64,000 nt of DNA from Vespa crabro (lineage: Eukaryota; Arthropoda; Insecta; Hymenoptera; Vespidae), in contig NC_060955.1 in NCBI RefSeq assembly GCF_910589235.1, forward strand, positions 7,128,194 through 7,192,193, given 5' to 3'. Each line of letters starts with the position of its first letter. The stretch's first letter is position 1. The notes beneath the pieces are model-generated. The model had not been told where the DNA came from. It saw only the letters and a program-made list of their open reading frames with translations, and searched no databases. Below, one piece after another: positions 60,744 to 64,000 of the stretch. The position numbers and the translations under genes are program-made.

Positions 60744-62509
60744 GTAAGATCAAAAAAACGTCGATCCGTTTCTCGCATAATATCAACAATGGTAAATATG
60801 AGCATACTTTTCTTCGTGGAAATAAAAGAAAAAAAGAAAGAAACAAAAGTTATCATTATTTTATTGTATCCCGTGTATATGATTATTGAATGTTTTATCG
60901 TATATAATTTGAATCCTGATTTCGAGACAACTTCGAACGATAATTTTGTTACAAGCTATAATTCTATTTAAGAACTATACGATTACGTTGCATCATACTA
61001 CAGATCTTTAAAGTAAATCGAAAATCAAAGATCTTATAATAATAAATGCATATCCTAATTATGTGAATTTTTCTAATACTATGTTAATTTCGATATAAAA
61101 TCTTAACTTTTATATATATATATATATATTTAAATAGATTTCATTTGTTCTCTCTCTCTCTATCTCTCTCTCTCTCTCTCTCTTTTTAGTGGATTTAAGA
61201 TATATCATTCGCAAAAAATTAATTCGAGCATTCTTGATCCTACGTAACTACCAATGCCAGCGTTTAAAGACACTTTATCCTTTACAAGTCGCTGTTTAAA
61301 CTTCAAAGTCAACGGCTCGACGAATTGCAGAAAGAGCAGCGTATATGCGAGCTGTAACTCGAAGTGAGACCGAGATGGAATGCACATATGAAATTTACAG
61401 CCGCTATAACACAGAAAATACGCTCCTGTCCACCCTCTCTGGAACGCCTTCTTCTTTCGAATATATTTCTCCTTCTCCTCCTCCTCTTCCTTCTCCTCTT
61501 CCTCCTCCTCTTCCTCTCGTTCCTCGAGCTCCCTTCTTGCTTTACCTTCGTTTTCAACGACGTCCCAGAAACGCGAGAAACGGCAAAAAAGGCCGAGGCG
61601 ACTCGCACGAGCCGTACAAATGGCCGACACGTCGTTTCAGACTCGAGAAAGATACTGATTTCGGATGCGAAATTGCACCGGAGAAACTTATTTGCGCAAT
61701 GAACGACGCTGATGTATATATGCATTTATCTTCTACCTTTATCGTTCTCACTTTCCCGCTTCTTCTTTACCAACGTTCTCCATGCTTCTAAATTTCTTTT
61801 TTTCTTTTTACCCTCCTTCTTGCCCCTTTAATTTATCGTTATATATAAGAGATATTTAATATTTTAAATGTCAATCATTAAGATTGTATTATTATATTTC
61901 CGTTACAGATTATTACAATCGATTTCCATTCACGATGACAATTTTATTATGAATGACCATAAAAAAATACATGATTATATAATTGATTATACAAAAGGTA
62001 AACATTTTTTTAAGTTGCAAATGTGCACGTTGAAAATATTCTTGCACAGACATAATTATCTTTCAAATGATTAAATATCATCCTTGGTATGGGGAGGCAT
62101 TTAATTAGGTCAGCTTTAAAAAAAAAAAAAAAAAGAAAAGAAAACAAGAAATATCGACGCATTTCCAATAGAAACGTAACTCGTGCCAAAGTCGAGCCTT
62201 AATAGCTTATATTAATATAGCTTATACATATATTTAAACTTTGCTAACGATTTTACCTAGACGAGACAACCATCGATAATACAATAAGAGCGAACAGTCG
62301 CACATACGTACATATATATTTCGACGAATAACATAGAATACATGTAATGGAGTAATTTAAATTGTCACGTCTATCGACGTTTTAACGATACTGAATATTG
62401 TGTTTTGCACCGTGAACGCGAATGACCCGACTGATTCTATTAAAATGCATAACATTTAATAAAAGCCGATTTAATAAACGTGCTGCTCATTATGCCATCG
62501 AACATACGA

Positions 62510-62558
<49 letters not shown>

Positions 62559-62675
62559 CCTCGCAAATTCACATACATACATACGCACGCATTCTCACCA
62601 CACGCTGAATGTATTTTATAAAATAATTTACAAGAAATCTATAGTATCTATAGTAACTTCGTCTCACAATTTTCA

Positions 62676-62736
<61 letters not shown>

Positions 62737-62957
62737 CCTCTCTTTCGAGCGTAATGTGTCAGTCGTCAAACTTTGTATTCCATTAATAAACAACCAAGTG
62801 TATATTCTCTAAGATTTAATTAACTTAAATGCCGTTCACGAGTTCCAAACAAATTACTTTACACTTCGGCTACCGTTCTACGTAGATAGTTGCAAAAGCA
62901 TTTAAATTCCCGAGACACACGTTTGCAAGTAATAAAAGGAAGTAGGATGAGAATAGA
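60744..62957. other. Spacer, AT-rich to mixed
   Basis: AT-rich to 61140; CT array at about 61150-61184; a CTC/CTT pyrimidine tract at 61468-61525 inside a mixed, CpG-containing stretch (61240-61720) where frames are open on both strands (138-148 codons) without known motifs; an A run at 62116-62136; CT arrays at about 62514-62553 and 62681-62739. Confidence 0.5.
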
Positions 62958-62996
62958 GGGCCAGGGGGGTAGGAGGTGGTGATGGGGGGGGTTGAG
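62958..62996 (+). other. G-rich block with quadruplex potential
   Basis: Runs of 3, 6 and 8 G are joined by GG-containing spacers (GGG CCA GGGGGG ... GGGGGGGG). It lies about 35 bp upstream of the ATG of the next feature, so it could be a G-rich promoter or 5' leader element if that exon is real. Confidence 0.6.
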
Positions 62997-63030
62997 GAAG
63001 AGGAAAAGCCTTTTCGAAGAAGCGTCACGA

Positions 63031-63153
63031 ATGAAATTACTAAGCTCGATTGTACATCGTAGAACCGTGAGGGAGAGGGAGTGGAAAGAAGTGGAATGGT
63101 TAGCGTTCTTCGATGATCAAATAGGGGAGCGAGTTAATTTAGAAGAGGTATCG
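63031..63153 (+). CDS. Possible initial or internal exon ending in a consensus donor
   Basis: From ATG at 63031 the frame reads 41 codons of ordinary protein composition (including VHRRTVREREWKEVEWLAFF and ending ERVNLEEVS) to 63153, where TCG|GTAAGTA is a near-perfect 5' splice site. The frame is open leftward only to an in-frame TGA at 62980-62982, and no pyrimidine-rich acceptor is seen, so an initial exon is the simplest model. The context before ATG (CACGA) is moderate. I cannot name the family. Confidence 0.25.
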
Positions 63154-63284
63154 GTAAGTATAAAGAGAGAAATAAGAAAAGAGAGAAAGAGAGAAAAAGA
63201 GAGAGAAAGAGAGAGAGAGAGAAAACGTGCATATTAATGGAGAATAAAATGTAAAGGAAATAGGAAAGAAAAAGAAAATGAAAG
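63154..63284. repeat. GA-rich purine tract
   Basis: GA/AAAG array (about 63164-63225) and further purine-rich sequence. In the exon model this would be a small 131-nt intron, but it lacks a pyrimidine tract before its end, which weakens the model. Confidence 0.7.
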
Positions 63285-63491
63285 GTAATCAACGAAGACC
63301 ATAAAATGTTTGGTGCATTAAAAAAGAGTAATATACGTAGATCCTTGCTGGATCGTAATCCGTTGAGAAAGTCAATCGACTTCTGCAGGATCGAAGGATT
63401 TACGGTAAAGACAAGCAACATCGTAAAGGACATGAGACTGGGCGTTAAGCTCGCCACGTGTCTCAGCGATGTCGTAAAAGAAAAAGCTTAA
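63285..63491 (+). CDS. Weak possible exon or pseudo-exon
   Basis: The frame runs from 63285 (after an AG, in phase with the preceding possible exon) through an ATG at 63306 to TAA at 63489-63491. It has ordinary composition and a stretch SNIVKDMRLGVKLA (about 63415-63456) that faintly recalls the TN..xDLRxGVRL pattern in calponin-homology domains of the abnormal-spindle/ASPM family; this is from memory and unverified. An alternative start is the acceptor CTTCTGCAG ending at 63389, and an alternative end is GTC|GTAAAAG at 63473. It could equally be chance. Confidence 0.18.
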   Translation, partial: VINEDHKMFGALKKSNIRRSLLDRNPLRKSIDFCRIEGFTVKTSNIVKDMRLGVKLATCLSDVVKEKA

Positions 63492-64000
63492 TATCCTTCA
63501 TAGACTTCTCTTGCTTCGGATATTTGCGAGAAGGAAACTACCTTCTTTAATCGATATAAAGCTATTCCATCGAAGTCTTATCCCTTTCGTACGATCTATC
63601 GATACAATTTTATTATTAATAGAAATAGAAACTTAATTATTGGATCTAAGATCGAACTAACAACAAGTTTGAATATTAATCATATTTTAGTTTTAAAGTG
63701 TAAAGAGTTTACGCATTAAATCTATAATATCATAGTTTCGAATTAATTTCGCCATAATTACGATTACGAAAAATAGCTATATATCTCGAAACTATTTCAT
63801 TATTATACTCAGTGTTTAATGTTATCTTATATTCGACAAATATTCCAAATGTTTCGTGAACAATTAAGAAGGATAGATTTTGATTCTCTTCGAATTTATT
63901 ATACGACTAAATGCGACATCTTATTATCAACGAAACTAATCGTTGTACTATATTAAAAAGAAAAAAAAAGAAATAAAGAAATATCTACATTTTTATAAAA
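63492..64000. other. AT-rich spacer at right edge
   Basis: AT-rich with many stop codons in all frames and an A-rich run at 63957-63972. No gene. Confidence 0.6.

Noticed and set aside
61205..61791. Three overlapping frames of 138-148 codons
   Set aside because: They cross a CTC/CTT pyrimidine tract (Glu-, Arg- or Pro-rich runs) and none shows a known domain; simultaneous openness on both strands argues against coding.

Overview
This 64 kb window looks like non-coding nuclear DNA from an insect. A hymenopteran (bee, wasp or ant) is my best guess, but that is inference. The supports are: an AT-rich background in which CpG is plainly not depleted (CGA, TCG and ACG words are everywhere); very dense AG/CT and AT microsatellites; a 140-bp mariner-type terminal-repeat remnant; and no bacterial-style gene packing. 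I recognise no complete protein-coding gene, no tRNA or rRNA, no CRISPR array and no intact transposon. Most open frames are low-complexity translations of simple repeats (Ser-Leu, Arg-Glu, Tyr-Ile, Lys or Asn runs) and are not genes. The window is therefore most likely intergenic, or lies inside one or more very long introns.

Layout. The left part (1-15 kb) holds many (CT/GA)n, GATA, ATT and TA arrays, a pure (CGT)17 run and a 14-bp GC-rich palindrome between two CT arrays. From 14.7 to 27 kb, patches of repeat-free, CpG-rich sequence (14.7-15.0, 16.2-16.5, 18.4-18.6, 18.9-19.14, 21.3-21.6, 23.15-23.35 and 26.3-26.7 kb) alternate with long arrays; these are the best places to look for regulatory DNA. 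A possible short inverted-repeat element sits at 16.5-16.7 kb. The 33.5-34.3 kb segment concentrates non-B-DNA motifs: a perfect single-nucleotide-loop G-quadruplex motif, a long purine tract, a short hairpin and a facing pyrimidine tract. From 36 to 46 kb there are TA, CT and ATAC arrays, the only sizeable GT array and a G14 run. A mariner-type MITE lies at 47.48-47.62 kb. A T-poor, A-rich block spans 49.6-49.9 kb, and a 64-bp direct tandem duplication lies at 54.74-54.87 kb.

The right edge (60.7-63.5 kb) is the only place where splice-like signals and protein-like reading frames come together on the + strand: a 33-nt segment flanked by a good acceptor and donor (60711-60743), a short open frame ending in a consensus GTAAGTA donor (63031-63153) just downstream of a G-rich block, and a further open frame (about 63285-63491). 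These could be terminal or alternative exons of a gene that continues to the right, but none is proven. I found no convincing novel multi-gene system. The points most worth a second look are the non-B-DNA cluster, the two short inverted-repeat elements, the CpG-rich islands and the possible exons at the right edge.
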